64,000 nt of DNA from Streptomyces sp. NBC_00620 (GCF_026341825.1 NZ_JAPENY010000001.1:3348001-3412000); one strand, 5' to 3'; shown: positions 46,811 to 55,638, numbered from the stretch's first letter. The notes: generated by a model not told the origin, from the letters alone. Made by a program: numbers and translations.

Positions 46811-47332
46811 ATGATCCTCTGGCTGAACGGCACCTTCGGCGCGGGCAAGACCACCACCGCCAAGGAACTCACCGCCCGCATACCGGAGTCCAGGCTCTTC
46901 GACCCCGAACAGGTGGGCTACATGTTGTGGCACGTCCTCGGGCAGCCGCGAGAATTCCAGGACTTCCCACCGTGGCGCGGGCTGGTGGTCGAGACGGCGC
47001 GCCAGGTCCTGGACCACGTGGGCGGCACGCTCGTCGTCCCGCAGACAGTCCTCAACGAGGAGTACTGGCACGAGATCCGCACGGGCCTCGCGAAGGCGGA
47101 CATCCCGGTACGCCACTACCTCCTCCACACCGACGACGACACCCTCGTCCACCGCATCGAGACCGACACCGACCCCGACAGCATCGGCGCCCGGCAATGG
47201 CGCCTCGACCACCTCACCGACTACCGACGCGCCCTGCCCTGGCTCCGCGAGCAGGCGGAAACCGTCGACACCACCGGCATCCCGCCCTCCCGGGTCGCGG
47301 AACTCGTCATCGCCGGTCTGGGCGACGAGTGA
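46811..47332 (+). CDS. TmrB-like ATP-binding protein (tunicamycin-resistance family)
   Basis: A P-loop protein of 173 residues. Walker A is [16 protein letters not shown] at 5-20. The start ([14 protein letters not shown]), [14 protein letters not shown] near 35, [15 protein letters not shown] near 54 and [17 protein letters not shown] follow the order of Bacillus TmrB (INGAFGSGKT, YDPEKMGF, YPLWRAF, LIVPMTIVHPEYFNEI), which gives tunicamycin resistance by an unclear mechanism. Similarity to small kinases is general too. Divergent from hemC with a 56-bp gap. Confidence is good for the family, low for an actual resistance role. Confidence 0.72.
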   Translation: MILWLNGTFGAGKTTTAKELTARIPESRLFDPEQVGYMLWHVLGQPREFQDFPPWRGLVVETARQVLDHVGGTLVVPQTVLNEEYWHEIRTGLAKADIPVRHYLLHTDDDTLVHRIETDTDPDSIGARQWRLDHLTDYRRALPWLREQAETVDTTGIPPSRVAELVIAGLGDE

Positions 47333-47447
47333 GCTGACGCCGCTGAGCCCGGGTGCCTGGTATTTCGTTCGACGGGTGCAGGTGTGTGGGGGGAGACTCT
47401 CCCGGACTTCACAGGCTTGCGCGAAGGAGTGTCGGGCGTTGGGTTTC

Positions 47448-48083
47448 ATGCTGGAGGGGCCGGTTCTCGAAGGTGCGCTCGTGCGACTGGAGCCGCTGGA
47501 CCGACGTCATGCGGCCGACCTCGCGGTGGCGGCGGAGGAGGACCGTGGCACGTACGCGTTCACGTGGGTGCCGAGGGCCGACGAGGTGGACGCGTACATC
47601 GACGCGCAGCTCGGTCGGGCCGCGACCGGGAAGCTCGCGCCGTACGCGCAGATCGACCGGGCCTCCGGGCGGGCCGTCGGCGCGACCTCGTTCTGGGAAC
47701 CGCGGAGCTGGCGTACGGACGATCAACTCGACGCCATCGAGGTCGGGTTCACCTGGCTCTCGTCCCGTGCGCAGGGGACGGGGCTGAACACCGAGGCCAA
47801 GTTCCTCCTCTTCCGGCACGCCTTCGAGGAGTGGGGCGTGGCACGCGTCGACCTGAAGACGGACGCGCGCAACAGCCGTTCCCGCGCGGCGATCGAGCGC
47901 ACGGGGGCACGCTTCGAGGGCGTGCTGCGGAACTGGTCCCGCTCATGGGCGCCGGGCGAGGACGGCCGCCTCCGCGACTCCGCGATCTATTCGGTCACGA
48001 CGGCGGAGTGGCCGCAGTGCCGGGTGCGGCTGGAGGACCGCCTGGCGGTGATCCCGGGGGTGCGCGGCGGGCTGCTCAGCTGA
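47448..48083 (+). CDS. GNAT N-acetyltransferase (RimJ/RimL-like)
   Basis: A protein of 211 residues of the ribosomal-protein-acetyltransferase type. [20 protein letters not shown] at the start, then [20 protein letters not shown] (the acetyl-CoA loop near 105) and [20 protein letters not shown] near 140 are typical. Substrate unknown. Start uncertain: ATG 47448, or TTG 47439 which lies 9 nt from AAGGAG. Its last 8 bp overlap the convergent LysR gene. Confidence 0.88.
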   Translation: MLEGPVLEGALVRLEPLDRRHAADLAVAAEEDRGTYAFTWVPRADEVDAYIDAQLGRAATGKLAPYAQIDRASGRAVGATSFWEPRSWRTDDQLDAIEVGFTWLSSRAQGTGLNTEAKFLLFRHAFEEWGVARVDLKTDARNSRSRAAIERTGARFEGVLRNWSRSWAPGEDGRLRDSAIYSVTTAEWPQCRVRLEDRLAVIPGVRGGLLS

Positions 48084-49014
48084 CCAACTCTGCTGCCGTA
48101 GCGCGTAGTTGTTCCTGTACGGCGGTCAGTACGGGGTCGCTCTCCGAGCCCGTTCGTAAGGCCATGAAGACGTTGCGGGACGGTGGTGTTCCGTCGGTGG
48201 TCAGCAGGGTGAGGCGGCGGTGGGCGTACAGGGGTCGCACCATGCGGGGGACGAGGGCGACTCCCTGGTCCGCCTCGACCAGGGCGGCGAGTGCGGCCCA
48301 GTCGTTGACGGCGTGGCGGATGTCGGGCGTGAAACCGGCCGCCGCGCAGACCGTGCGGGCGACCGCGCCGCAGCAGCTGTCGGCGTCGCCGACGATCCAG
48401 GGGTCCCTGGCCAGGTCGCGGAGGGCGACCCGGTCGCGGCCGGCGAGGCGGTGGCCGGCCGGTACGGCGAGGTCCAGGACGTCGGTCAGCAGGTCGGTGC
48501 GGGCGTAGCGGCGGTCGGTGTGCGGGGGTGTGGCCGGGAAGTCCACGGCGACGGCGACGTCGACCTGGCCCGCGTCCAAGGCGGTGAACAGGTCGGGCGG
48601 CTGGGCCTCGACGACGTCGATACGGACGTGGGGCAGGCGCTCGGCCAGGCGGCTCAGTGCGCCGGGCAGGAGGCCGAGGATGCCGCTGGAGAGTGCGCCG
48701 ATGGTCACGGACGCGCGCCCGCCGCCCTCTCCGTACGCCGCCAAGTCGGCGCGGGCACGCTCCAGTTGGGCGGCGATGAGATCGGCGTGCGCGAGCAGTA
48801 CCCGGGCCTGACCGGTCAGCCGTACGCCTCTGCCGTCCCGCTCGGTCAGCGGGACGCCCGCCTCACGGGCGAGTGCGGCGATCTGCTGGGAGACCGCCGA
48901 GGGCGTGAGGTGCAGGGCCTCCGCGGCCCGGGCGAGGCTGCCGCGGCGCTGGAGTTCGCGCAGGACGGTGAGGCGGCGGAGGTCGACAGTGAAGGGTTCG
49001 CTTACCTGTTCCAC
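48076..49014 (-). CDS. LysR-family transcriptional regulator
   Basis: A protein of 312 residues. The HTH is at 10-70: [40 protein letters not shown]. The effector domain begins near 96. GTG start without Shine-Dalgarno. Divergent from the small serine hydrolase gene across 50 bp, and overlapping the convergent acetyltransferase by 8 bp. The hydrolase gene is its natural target by position; ligand unknown. Confidence 0.88.
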   Translation of the reverse strand: MEQVSEPFTVDLRRLTVLRELQRRGSLARAAEALHLTPSAVSQQIAALAREAGVPLTERDGRGVRLTGQARVLLAHADLIAAQLERARADLAAYGEGGGRASVTIGALSSGILGLLPGALSRLAERLPHVRIDVVEAQPPDLFTALDAGQVDVAVAVDFPATPPHTDRRYARTDLLTDVLDLAVPAGHRLAGRDRVALRDLARDPWIVGDADSCCGAVARTVCAAAGFTPDIRHAVNDWAALAALVEADQGVALVPRMVRPLYAHRRLTLLTTDGTPPSRNVFMALRTGSESDPVLTAVQEQLRATAAELVS

Positions 49015-49064
49015 TCCGAAAGATTAACTGGACCGTCGTACCAGTGATCGGAAACCATCACCCC

Positions 49065-49649
49065 ATGACCTCCCGCAGCTTCCTCATTCTCCACGGCTGG
49101 CAGAACCACCGGCCGCACGACCACTGGCAGCACTGGCTGTCCGACCGGCTGACCGAGCTCGGGCACCTCGTCGTGTACCCGCAGTTGCCCGACCCCGACG
49201 ACCCGGATCTGGACGTGTGGCTGGCGGAGCTGACCCGTCACCTCGAAGGGCTTCCGGGTGGCGGGGAGCGCGTGGTGATCGCCCACAGTGCGTCCGTTCT
49301 GTTGTGGCTGCACGCGGTCGCCCGCGGTGTCACGGGCCTCGACGTCGACCGGGTGCTGCTCGTGGGGCCGCCGTCCGGGCCTGTACTCCTGGGGTTCCCT
49401 GAGGTCGTGGCGTTCGCCCCGCCCGCGTTTCCGCTCGCCCTGCCCGGGGCCACGCGGCTGGTGGCGGGCGACGACGATCCGTACTGCCCGGAGGGTGCGC
49501 TCGCCGTCTATGGGGATCCGTTGGGCATTCCCACCGAGATCATCCCGGGGGTGGGGCATCTTGACCTGGTCGCCGGGTATGGGTCCTGGCCTGCCGTACT
49601 GGACTGGTGCCTCGACGGCTCGACGAAGTTCACGGCTCGGCCGGCGTAG
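49065..49649 (+). CDS. Small alpha/beta serine hydrolase (RBBP9/YdeN family)
   Basis: A protein of 194 residues. SFLILHGWQNHRPHDHWQHW is the family start. The nucleophile is Ser in IAHSASVLLWLHA, the acid Asp in VAGDDDPYCPEG and the His in GVGHLDLVAGYG. These are short hydrolases of unknown natural substrate. I chose the ATG at 49065; a GTG 21 nt earlier is in frame. Neither has a clear ribosome site. The stop lies in the loop of a hairpin shared with the convergent MFS gene. Confidence 0.87.
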   Translation: MTSRSFLILHGWQNHRPHDHWQHWLSDRLTELGHLVVYPQLPDPDDPDLDVWLAELTRHLEGLPGGGERVVIAHSASVLLWLHAVARGVTGLDVDRVLLVGPPSGPVLLGFPEVVAFAPPAFPLALPGATRLVAGDDDPYCPEGALAVYGDPLGIPTEIIPGVGHLDLVAGYGSWPAVLDWCLDGSTKFTARPA

Positions 49650-49658
49650 GGCCGGGTT
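49634..49658. terminator. Weak hairpin with the hydrolase stop codon in its loop
   Basis: GGCTCGGCC pairs with GGCCGGGTT (three G-U pairs) around GGCGTAG, which contains the hydrolase TAG. Between convergent genes. Confidence 0.5.
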
Positions 49659-49664
49659 GGAGGC

Positions 49665-50987
49665 TCAGCTGACGGCGACGTTCTTCTCGGGAGGCTCGTC
49701 GGGCTCGTTGGGCGTGCCGGGTTCGTTGGGCTCGTGTGGCGTGCCGGGTTCGTCGGACCCGGCGGACTCGGAGCCCCGTAGCTCCGGCGTGGTCGCGGCC
49801 ACCGCGGCTACCGCGAGCACACACAGCACGCCGCCGCTGACCAGTGCGGTCACGCCGGACGTCCACCCGGCGACCAGGCCGGCACGCAGGTTGCCGAGGT
49901 TGGGCCCGGCCTGGCCCACTATCTGCTCGGCGGCCGTCACCCGGCCGAGGAGCGCGTCCGGCGTATGGGTCTGCACGATCGTGCTGCGTGAGATGACGGA
50001 GGTCGTGTCGGCGGCGCCGGCCAGGACCAGCAGGCCAAGGCCCGCCCACGGGTTGGTCACCAGGCCGAACAGGGCCAGCGCGGTCCCCCAGGTCGCCGCG
50101 CCGCACAGCATCACCAGGCCCGGGCGGTTGAGGCGGGTGACGGATCCGGACAGCGCCGAGGCGGTGATGCCGCCGACCGCGACGGCGGACAGGAACAGGC
50201 CGAGGGTGCGCGGGTTGTCGCCGAAACGTTCGGCGTTGACCAGCGGGAACAGGCTCATCGGCATTGCCAGCACGGTGGCGGCCAGGTCGGTGAGCAGCGC
50301 GCCGCGCACCGCCCGGTGCCCGGCAAGGAAACGCAGCCCGTCCGCCACCCCGCGCAGCCCGGCCCGGGCGGGCTCGCCCTCGGGCGGCAGCTTGGGCAGG
50401 CCGAAAGCGCCGTAGAAGGCCATCCCGAAGCTCAGCGCGTCGAGCAGATAGCAGCCGCCGACGCCCAGCCAGCCCACCAGCAGTCCGCCGAGCGCCGGGC
50501 CGACCAGCATCGTCCCCTGGAAGGAGACCTGGTTGAGCGCGAGCCCAGCTCCCACCTGGTCCTTTGGCAGCAGGCGCGGGACGAACGAGCCCGCCGCGGC
50601 GCCGCCGACCGCGCCGAAGGCGGACTGCACGGCGACCAGCGCGAGCACGCCGGCCACCGGCACATTGCCTAGGAACCCCTGCACTGCGAGCAGCAGCGAG
50701 ACGGCCGCCTGGCCGACGGTGCCCACCAGGTAGATCTGCCGCCGGTCCCGCCGGTCGGCCAGCGAACCGGCGAACAGCCCGAACGCCACCATCGGCAGCG
50801 CCTGCGCCAGCCCGACCGCACCGGTCCATACCGTGCTGTGCGTCATCTGCCAGACCTGGTACATGACGGCGACCATGGTCATCATGGCGCCCAACATGGA
50901 CACCGTCCGCCCGATCAGCAGCCTTCGGAAGGCGGGGGACGTGCGCAGCGGACGGACGTCGAGCAGCGTGCGGGACAGCAGGTTCAT
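49665..50987 (-). CDS. MFS transporter (EntS-like drug/siderophore exporter type)
   Basis: A protein of 440 residues with 12 hydrophobic segments. GSLADRRDRRQIYLVGTVGQ is the MFS loop 2-3 motif. The order resembles the EntS/TMS-type major facilitators that export small hydrophobic or catechol compounds. The last 40 residues are an acidic, proline-rich repeat (EPGTPHEPN, EPGTPNEPD) coded by two 27-bp copies. ATG start at 50987. Substrate unknown; the des genes are 45 kb away, so a link to siderophore export is only a guess. Confidence 0.87.
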   Translation of the reverse strand: MNLLSRTLLDVRPLRTSPAFRRLLIGRTVSMLGAMMTMVAVMYQVWQMTHSTVWTGAVGLAQALPMVAFGLFAGSLADRRDRRQIYLVGTVGQAAVSLLLAVQGFLGNVPVAGVLALVAVQSAFGAVGGAAAGSFVPRLLPKDQVGAGLALNQVSFQGTMLVGPALGGLLVGWLGVGGCYLLDALSFGMAFYGAFGLPKLPPEGEPARAGLRGVADGLRFLAGHRAVRGALLTDLAATVLAMPMSLFPLVNAERFGDNPRTLGLFLSAVAVGGITASALSGSVTRLNRPGLVMLCGAATWGTALALFGLVTNPWAGLGLLVLAGAADTTSVISRSTIVQTHTPDALLGRVTAAEQIVGQAGPNLGNLRAGLVAGWTSGVTALVSGGVLCVLAVAAVAATTPELRGSESAGSDEPGTPHEPNEPGTPNEPDEPPEKNVAVS

Positions 50988-51107
50988 GAGAGGGGGAGGG
51001 CGGGGGTGAGGGCGGCAGGGCGCGCGGGTGGATTCACCGGGCGGAGGCTAACCTCTCGTCCCCGGGTGCGGCCAATCAATTACCTGGCCGCGGCCGCCCG
51101 TCGCCCG

Positions 51108-51163
51108 ACTACGCCGATGCCCCGGGGGGGGCTACGCCGACGCCCGGGAGCGGCTACGCCGAT
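51108..51163. repeat. Triplicated CTACGCCGA unit covering the epimerase stop region
   Basis: GACTACGCCGATGCCC, GGCTACGCCGACGCCC and GGCTACGCCGATTCG follow at about 22-bp period. On the minus strand each has TCGGCGTAG, the final Ala and stop of the gene, so the 3' end is copied twice beyond it. A run of nine G lies between copies. Confidence 0.65.
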
Positions 51164-51954
51164 TCGTTGAGCAGCCGTGCGAGGTGTTCGCGGCCCGGGC
51201 CCAGCAGCCCCGCGAGCGGCGCGGCCTCCTCGTACCAGCGCTTCTCGTACTCCCAGCACAGCCAGCCGTCCCAGCCCGCGCGGGAGAGCAGCTCCACGCA
51301 CTCGGTGAGCGGCAGCACCCCCGCCCCGAGCGGCAGCGGGGTCGTGTCCTCGGCGGACGCGATGTCCTTGACCTGGACGTACCCGAGGTACGGGAACAGT
51401 GCCGCGTACGTCGACGACGGCTGCTCGCCGCCGAGCCAGGTGTGCATGACGTCCCACAGCGAACCCACCTGCCGGTGGCCGACCGGGCCGAGGACACGGA
51501 TCGCGTCCGCGCCCGTGCGGTGCGAGTCGTGCGTCTCCAGCAGGATCCGTACGCCCGCCTCGGTGGCGTACTCCGCCGCCGTGCCGAGGCGCCGGGCCGC
51601 CGTGGCGTCCGCCTCCTCGGGGCTCTGGTCGGTCCCCGCGCCCGGGAAGACGCGGATGAAAGGTGCGCCCAAGTCCCTTGCCAGGTCCAGGAGTTCACGG
51701 ATCTCCGCGAGTACGGCGGTGTCGTCGCCCGGCGCCGCCACCCGTGCGTATCCCGCCAGGCCCAGGATCTCGATCCCGCCCGCCTTGAACTCCGCGGCCA
51801 CGTCGGCCCGTTCGGCCGGGCCGATACCGGGGTGCACCGGTTCCTCGGGGTGGGCGCGCAGTTCTACGCCGTGGTAGCCGTGGGCGGTGGCGAGGCGTAC
51901 GACGTCGGCGACGGGGAGGCCGGGGACGCCGAGAGTGGAGAAGGCCAGCTTCAT
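51154..51954 (-). CDS. Sugar phosphate isomerase/epimerase family protein (xylose-isomerase-like TIM barrel)
   Basis: A protein of 266 residues (PF01261). MKLAFSTLGVPGLPVADVV is the usual start. Metal-ligand motifs are ILLETHDSHRTGADA (Glu near 143), GSLWDVMHTW (Asp near 172), YVQVKDIAS (near 204) and WLCWEYEKRWYEE (Glu near 247). Function not fixed; relatives act on hexuloses, inosose or hydroxypyruvate. The ATG at 51954 has no clear Shine-Dalgarno; a GTG at 51975 overlaps the upstream gene's stop (GTGA) and may be the coupled start. Confidence 0.85.
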   Translation of the reverse strand: MKLAFSTLGVPGLPVADVVRLATAHGYHGVELRAHPEEPVHPGIGPAERADVAAEFKAGGIEILGLAGYARVAAPGDDTAVLAEIRELLDLARDLGAPFIRVFPGAGTDQSPEEADATAARRLGTAAEYATEAGVRILLETHDSHRTGADAIRVLGPVGHRQVGSLWDVMHTWLGGEQPSSTYAALFPYLGYVQVKDIASAEDTTPLPLGAGVLPLTECVELLSRAGWDGWLCWEYEKRWYEEAAPLAGLLGPGREHLARLLNESA

Positions 51955-51971
51955 GAAGTGGACACTACCCG

Positions 51972-52910
51972 TCACTCACCGTTGCCGTGCAGGTCCAGGC
52001 GCCAGTCCTGGCCGACCAGATCCGCGCCGAAGGAGCGGTGGGGTTTCTCGGAGACCAGGACGAAACCGTGGCGCTGGTAGAGGCGGCGGGCGGCGGCCAG
52101 GACGTCGTTCGTCCACAGGACGAGTTCGTGGTAGCCGACGCCGCGGGCGAAGTCGGCCACGGTTGTGACCAGTTGGTCGCCGATGCCCAGCCCGCGTGCC
52201 TCCGGTTCCACGAGGAGGAGGCGGAGGCGGGCGGCGCCGGGCGCGTCGTCCCGTACGCACATCACGCAGCCCACCGGCCGGCCGTCGAGCTCCGCGATCC
52301 ACACCCGCTCCAGGTGCGGGTCGTGGTCCTCGGCGAAGTCGGCGACGATCCTCGCCACCAGGCCCTCGTAGTCCGCGTTCCATCCGTACTCCGCCGTGTA
52401 CAGCGCTGCGTTGCGCTGCACCATCCAGCCGAGGTCGCCCGGGCCGGGCTCGCGCAGGACGACGTCCTCGCGGCGGGGGGCCTGCCCCTTGCCGTCGCCC
52501 AGGATCGTGCGCACCGTGCGCATCGCCTCCGCGAGCCGTGGCCGGTCGGCCGGAGGCACCGTGGCGAGCAGCGAGCCGACGGTTTCCCGCGCGCGCTCGT
52601 CCAGCAGGGCGGCGGCCTCCCGGCCCCGGGTGGTGAGTGTGACGCGACGGCGCCGCGGGTCCTTCTCGGACGGGGCGCGCTCGATCAGGCCGTCCTGCTC
52701 GAACTTGTTCAGGATGCGGCTCAAGTAACCCGCGTCCAGGGAGAGTTCGGCTCGTAGGTCGGCGGCGTCCGTGTGCGAGGCGTGCGCGAGTTCGTACAGG
52801 ACTCGGGACTCGGTGAGCGTGTAGGGGGCGTAGAGGTGGCGGCCGTAGTCGAGTGCGCCGATGACGTTCGTGTAGAAGCGGTTGAAGGAGCGGATGTCCT
52901 GGACGGTCAT
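51972..52910 (-). CDS. MarR regulator fused to a GNAT acetyltransferase
   Basis: A protein of 312 residues with two domains. Residues 1-145 are MarR: AHASHTDAADLRAELSLDAG, YLSRILNKFEQDGLIERAPS, then the wing KDPRRRRVTLT. Residues 155-312 are GNAT: LRLLLVEPEARGLGIGDQLV near 230 is the acetyl-CoA loop. Such fusions are common in actinobacteria; the acetylated substrate is unknown. ATG start. A palindrome TGACTCAGTCA 32 bp upstream may be its own operator. Probably coupled with the downstream epimerase. Confidence 0.9.
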   Translation of the reverse strand: MTVQDIRSFNRFYTNVIGALDYGRHLYAPYTLTESRVLYELAHASHTDAADLRAELSLDAGYLSRILNKFEQDGLIERAPSEKDPRRRRVTLTTRGREAAALLDERARETVGSLLATVPPADRPRLAEAMRTVRTILGDGKGQAPRREDVVLREPGPGDLGWMVQRNAALYTAEYGWNADYEGLVARIVADFAEDHDPHLERVWIAELDGRPVGCVMCVRDDAPGAARLRLLLVEPEARGLGIGDQLVTTVADFARGVGYHELVLWTNDVLAAARRLYQRHGFVLVSEKPHRSFGADLVGQDWRLDLHGNGE

Positions 52911-52941
52911 GATCTGCCCCGGGTGGTCGGGTCTGGATAGT

Positions 52942-52952
52942 TGACTCAGTCA
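52942..52952 (-). promoter_or_regulatory. Palindrome TGACTCAGTCA, candidate MarR operator
   Basis: TGACT-C-AGTCA is symmetric around one base and lies 32 bp upstream of the MarR-GNAT start. Its place suits autoregulation. Confidence 0.5.
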
Positions 52953-53076
52953 GAGGTTCCTGAGTCGAGCGTAAGCCGCGTTCGGCCCGTCGTCCACGGG
53001 TTTGCGCCCTTCGGCCGCGGGTGCGCTGGAAGGGGCGGCGGCCGCACGTCCAGCGCTTGCCGCCGGGGGGTGGGTC

Positions 53077-53190
53077 GGGGCCGCGCCGGTACATCCGCCC
53101 GCATCCGGACGGATCGACTGTGAGGATGGAAGGTGCCGTCTGCTTTGGATCCGTCCGGATGCGGGCATTTGATGTACCGACACGGCCCCT
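53077..53190. repeat. Large inverted repeat, about 38-40-bp arms
   Basis: Left arm 53077-53115 and right arm 53148-53190. The arms share perfect blocks CCCGCATCCGGACGGATC and GGTACATC and a nearly identical outer part (GGGGCCGCGCC against GGGGCCGTGTC), with a 2/5-nt internal bulge. The loop is 32 nt, 53116-53147. It lies beyond the S9 lipoprotein stop and before the MarR gene. It carries no recognisable gene. Confidence 0.85.
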
Positions 53191-53241
53191 CGCGTGCTTC
53201 GGCGGCTGCGGGTGCGTGGGGGCTTGCGCTGCTTCTGCTGC

Positions 53242-54276
53242 TCAGCGGAGGTGTTGGGCGAAGAAGGCCATCGTCGTGTCCATGGAGGCCGGCCACTGGG
53301 GGCCGAAGGCGTGGGCATCGCCCTCGTACTCCTTGAGTTGTACGTTCTTGCCCGCCGCCTTGAATGCGGCTGTGGTCTGGCGCGACCAGGTGATGGGGCA
53401 GGTGTCGTCGGCTGTGCCGTGGTGGATCAGGAGTGGCTCGGTCAGGCGGTCTGCGTAGGTGATGGGGGAGACCTCCCGCCAGAACTTCAGGTTTTGCTCG
53501 GGTGTGCCGTGGGTCGCTTCGATCTCGTTGACGATCGGGTCGCCTTCGCTGCGCTGGAAACGGTCTACGTTCTCGGCGGGGCGCGAACTCACCGGTGCGA
53601 ACACCACGGCCGCGTCGACCAGCCCGGGTTCCACCACCAGCGTGTTGTACGTGACTCCGCCGCCCATCGACCGGCCGAGCAGGCCGATCCGGTCGCCGTC
53701 GATCTCCGGGCGGGTGGACGAGCGCAGGGCCAGTACGGCGCCGATGACGTCCTCGGTGTATCCGAGGCGGAGGTTGACGTCGTTGTCCGGGTCGTCGTCG
53801 GAGGTGGCGTGGTTGCGGTAGTCGGTGTGCAGGACGACGTAGCCGTTGCGGGCGAGGAGGTCCTGTTCCCGGGCCAGACCGCGGCCGGTGGTGTAGACGT
53901 CCGGGTCTATGTATCCGTGCGCCAGCACGAGGGCTGGGAAGGGCCCCTTGCCCGTGGGGATGTTCATGATCCCCGAGATCGTCAGCCCGTTGGCCTCGTA
54001 CGTCACCGCGTATCGGGTGTAGGCGGTGGTTCGGGCGAGTACGGAGCGGAGTCGGAGGTTCGAGCCTGTGTGCTCGCGCTGGATCAGGCCAGGGATCGAC
54101 ACAGGGTCGGCGGCAGGGGAGGGGGAGAGGGAGGGAGTGGGCGTCCTGGTGGCGGCACTGGTCGACGCCGGCACCTCGGTGGGCACTGGGTCGGCGCCAT
54201 CACCCCCGGTGCACCCGACCACCGCCACGAGCACGATCCCGGCGGCGACACAGACACCACCCCGAAGCAGCCGCAT
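53242..54276 (-). CDS. Alpha/beta hydrolase lipoprotein, S9 prolyl-oligopeptidase-like
   Basis: A protein of 344 residues with a lipobox VVGC (Cys22 in AGIVLVAVVGCTGG) and a Thr/Ser/Pro linker to about 65. The hydrolase domain has GRSMGGG (nucleophile Ser), LLIHHGTADDTCP (Asp) and GDAHAFGPQ (His). ALVLAHGYIDPDVYTTGRG gives the oxyanion region. It should be a surface esterase or peptidase. ATG at 54276; the open frame upstream runs through repeats. Its 3' side holds the large inverted repeat. Confidence 0.88.
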   Translation of the reverse strand: MRLLRGGVCVAAGIVLVAVVGCTGGDGADPVPTEVPASTSAATRTPTPSLSPSPAADPVSIPGLIQREHTGSNLRLRSVLARTTAYTRYAVTYEANGLTISGIMNIPTGKGPFPALVLAHGYIDPDVYTTGRGLAREQDLLARNGYVVLHTDYRNHATSDDDPDNDVNLRLGYTEDVIGAVLALRSSTRPEIDGDRIGLLGRSMGGGVTYNTLVVEPGLVDAAVVFAPVSSRPAENVDRFQRSEGDPIVNEIEATHGTPEQNLKFWREVSPITYADRLTEPLLIHHGTADDTCPITWSRQTTAAFKAAGKNVQLKEYEGDAHAFGPQWPASMDTTMAFFAQHLR

Positions 54277-54588
54277 GGAACCAGTATCCCCCGAACCGAA
54301 CCGCCCCCGCTGTGGGCATGCGTGCCGCATGCAACGCCCCCTCCCCGGCTGCGGGCATGCGTCCCGCTCTACAACCGTCCCCGCTGTGGGCATGCGTCCC
54401 GCTCTACAACCGTCCCCGCTGTGGGCATGCGTGCCGCTAGGGGCGGCACGGGTGGGCACAGCGGCACCCTGCAAGCGCCGGCAAGCGCACCCACCCCCAC
54501 CTCAGCCCCAACGCCGGGCACCCCGAACCCAAGGCACGCTCAATCCCAAGGCACGCTCAAACCCCGCGCCCCCGAAACCGACGCCCAC
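54277..54588. other. 312-base gap between S9 lipoprotein gene and LacI gene
   Basis: No gene is supported. Most of it is the dispersed repeat cluster 54308-54486. The rest, 54487-54588, has short repeats of AACCCCAAGGCACGCTC type and looks non-coding. Confidence 0.7.
54308..54486. repeat. Dispersed repeat cluster, copy B (GCTGTGGGCATGCGT units)
   Basis: Four units of GCTGTGGGCATGCGT-SCCGC type (one reads GCTGCGGG). Between units 2-3 and 3-4 the text TCTACAACCGTCCCCGCTGT is directly repeated. The last unit, 54417-54481, equals 42415-42479 but for one base. Like copy A it lies just beyond the stop of a minus-strand regulator gene, here lacI. Confidence 0.82.
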
Positions 54589-55638
54589 CTACAACCGCGG
54601 CCCTCCGGTGGACCCCCGCACCATCAACTCCCCCCGCACCGTGGCGATCCCGCCCGGCGGCGGCTCCTCCCGCCCCATGGCGATCCGCCCGGCCCGCGCC
54701 CCCGCCTCGGACAGCGGCAACCGCACCGTCGTCAACGCAGGCACCGCGTCAATACTGAACGGCAGATCATCGAACCCGGCGACGGACACGTCGTCGGGAA
54801 TCCGCAGCCCCGAGTCCCGCAGCGCGGCACACGCCCCCAGCGCCACGGTGTCGTTCGCCGCGACGACAGCGGTCAACGACGGGTCGCGCCGGAGGAGTTC
54901 GAGTGTCGCCTCGTACCCGGACCGGCGGTCGTACCGCCCGTGCACGGTGCGCAGCGGAACGTCCTCGATGCCGTGCGCGGCGAGCGCGGACCGGTGACCC
55001 TCCAGGCGGTGCCGGGTCGTCGTCCGCTCCTCAGGGCCTGCGATGTAGCCGAGCCGCCGGTGGCCGAGGCCGATCAGATGCTCGGTGAGCTGCGAGCCGC
55101 CCCCGCGGTTGTCGAAAGTGAGGGCGATCGCCTCGGGAGCCTCGGGCGAGGGCGGCCGTCCGCAGAGGACGACCTTGGTTCCGGCCTCCGCCAGCCTGCG
55201 CAGCTTCGCGGCGACGGCCGTGGCGTGCGCGCTGTCCTCGATCGCCCCGCCGGTGAGGACGACCGCGGCGGCACGTTGGCGCTGGAGGAGGGTGAGGTAG
55301 GTGAGCTCGCGTTCCGGGGAGCCGCCCGTGTTGCAGACGACGCCGAGCCGTTCTCCGCCCGCGCGGCCCCCCGGGCCCCCGATCTCCGACTGGATCGCGG
55401 CCGCCATGATCCCGAAGAAGGGGTCGGCGATGTCGTTCACGAGGATTCCGACGAGGTCGGACGTCGCCGCGGCCAGCGAACTCGCGGGCCCGTTCAGTAC
55501 GTAGTCCAGCTCGTTCACCGCGCGCAGCACCCGCTCGCGCGTGGACGCCGCGACGGGATAGTTCCCGTTCAGCACCCGGGACACGGTCGCGGGCGAGACC
55601 TGCGCACGCGCCGCCACGTCCGCCAGGGTCACGGTCAT
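54589..55638 (-). CDS. LacI-family transcriptional regulator
   Basis: A protein of 349 residues. The HTH is at the very start: MTVTLADVAARAQVSPATVS, RVLNGNYPVAASTRERVL, with the hinge after it. The periplasmic-binding-like effector domain runs from about 60. GHRRLGYIAGPEERTT and VAANDTVALGACAALRDSG are conserved blocks. ATG start with GGAGGA about 9 nt upstream. Divergent from the oxidoreductase-DUF993-epimerase operon across 302 bp, where GAAAGCGCTTGC is a typical LacI-type site; it is the likely local repressor. Confidence 0.92.
   Translation of the reverse strand: MTVTLADVAARAQVSPATVSRVLNGNYPVAASTRERVLRAVNELDYVLNGPASSLAAATSDLVGILVNDIADPFFGIMAAAIQSEIGGPGGRAGGERLGVVCNTGGSPERELTYLTLLQRQRAAAVVLTGGAIEDSAHATAVAAKLRRLAEAGTKVVLCGRPPSPEAPEAIALTFDNRGGGSQLTEHLIGLGHRRLGYIAGPEERTTTRHRLEGHRSALAAHGIEDVPLRTVHGRYDRRSGYEATLELLRRDPSLTAVVAANDTVALGACAALRDSGLRIPDDVSVAGFDDLPFSIDAVPALTTVRLPLSEAGARAGRIAMGREEPPPGGIATVRGELMVRGSTGGPRL

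Larger units (their letters stand above)
52911..53241. other. 331-base gap between MarR-GNAT gene and S9 lipoprotein gene
   Basis: No gene is supported. It holds the MarR-type palindrome near 52942 and the large inverted repeat at 53077-53190. The stretch 52960-53070 shows nothing I recognise. Confidence 0.7.

Noticed and set aside
49665..50987. MFS exporter as the desferrioxamine exporter
   Set aside because: EntS-like layout is suggestive, but it is 45 kb from the des genes and has no iron box, so it was not claimed.
54308..54486. CRISPR-like array at 54.3 kb
   Set aside because: Units of about 34 bp repeat with their spacers, so spacers are not unique; a copy with no array form is at 42.4 kb.
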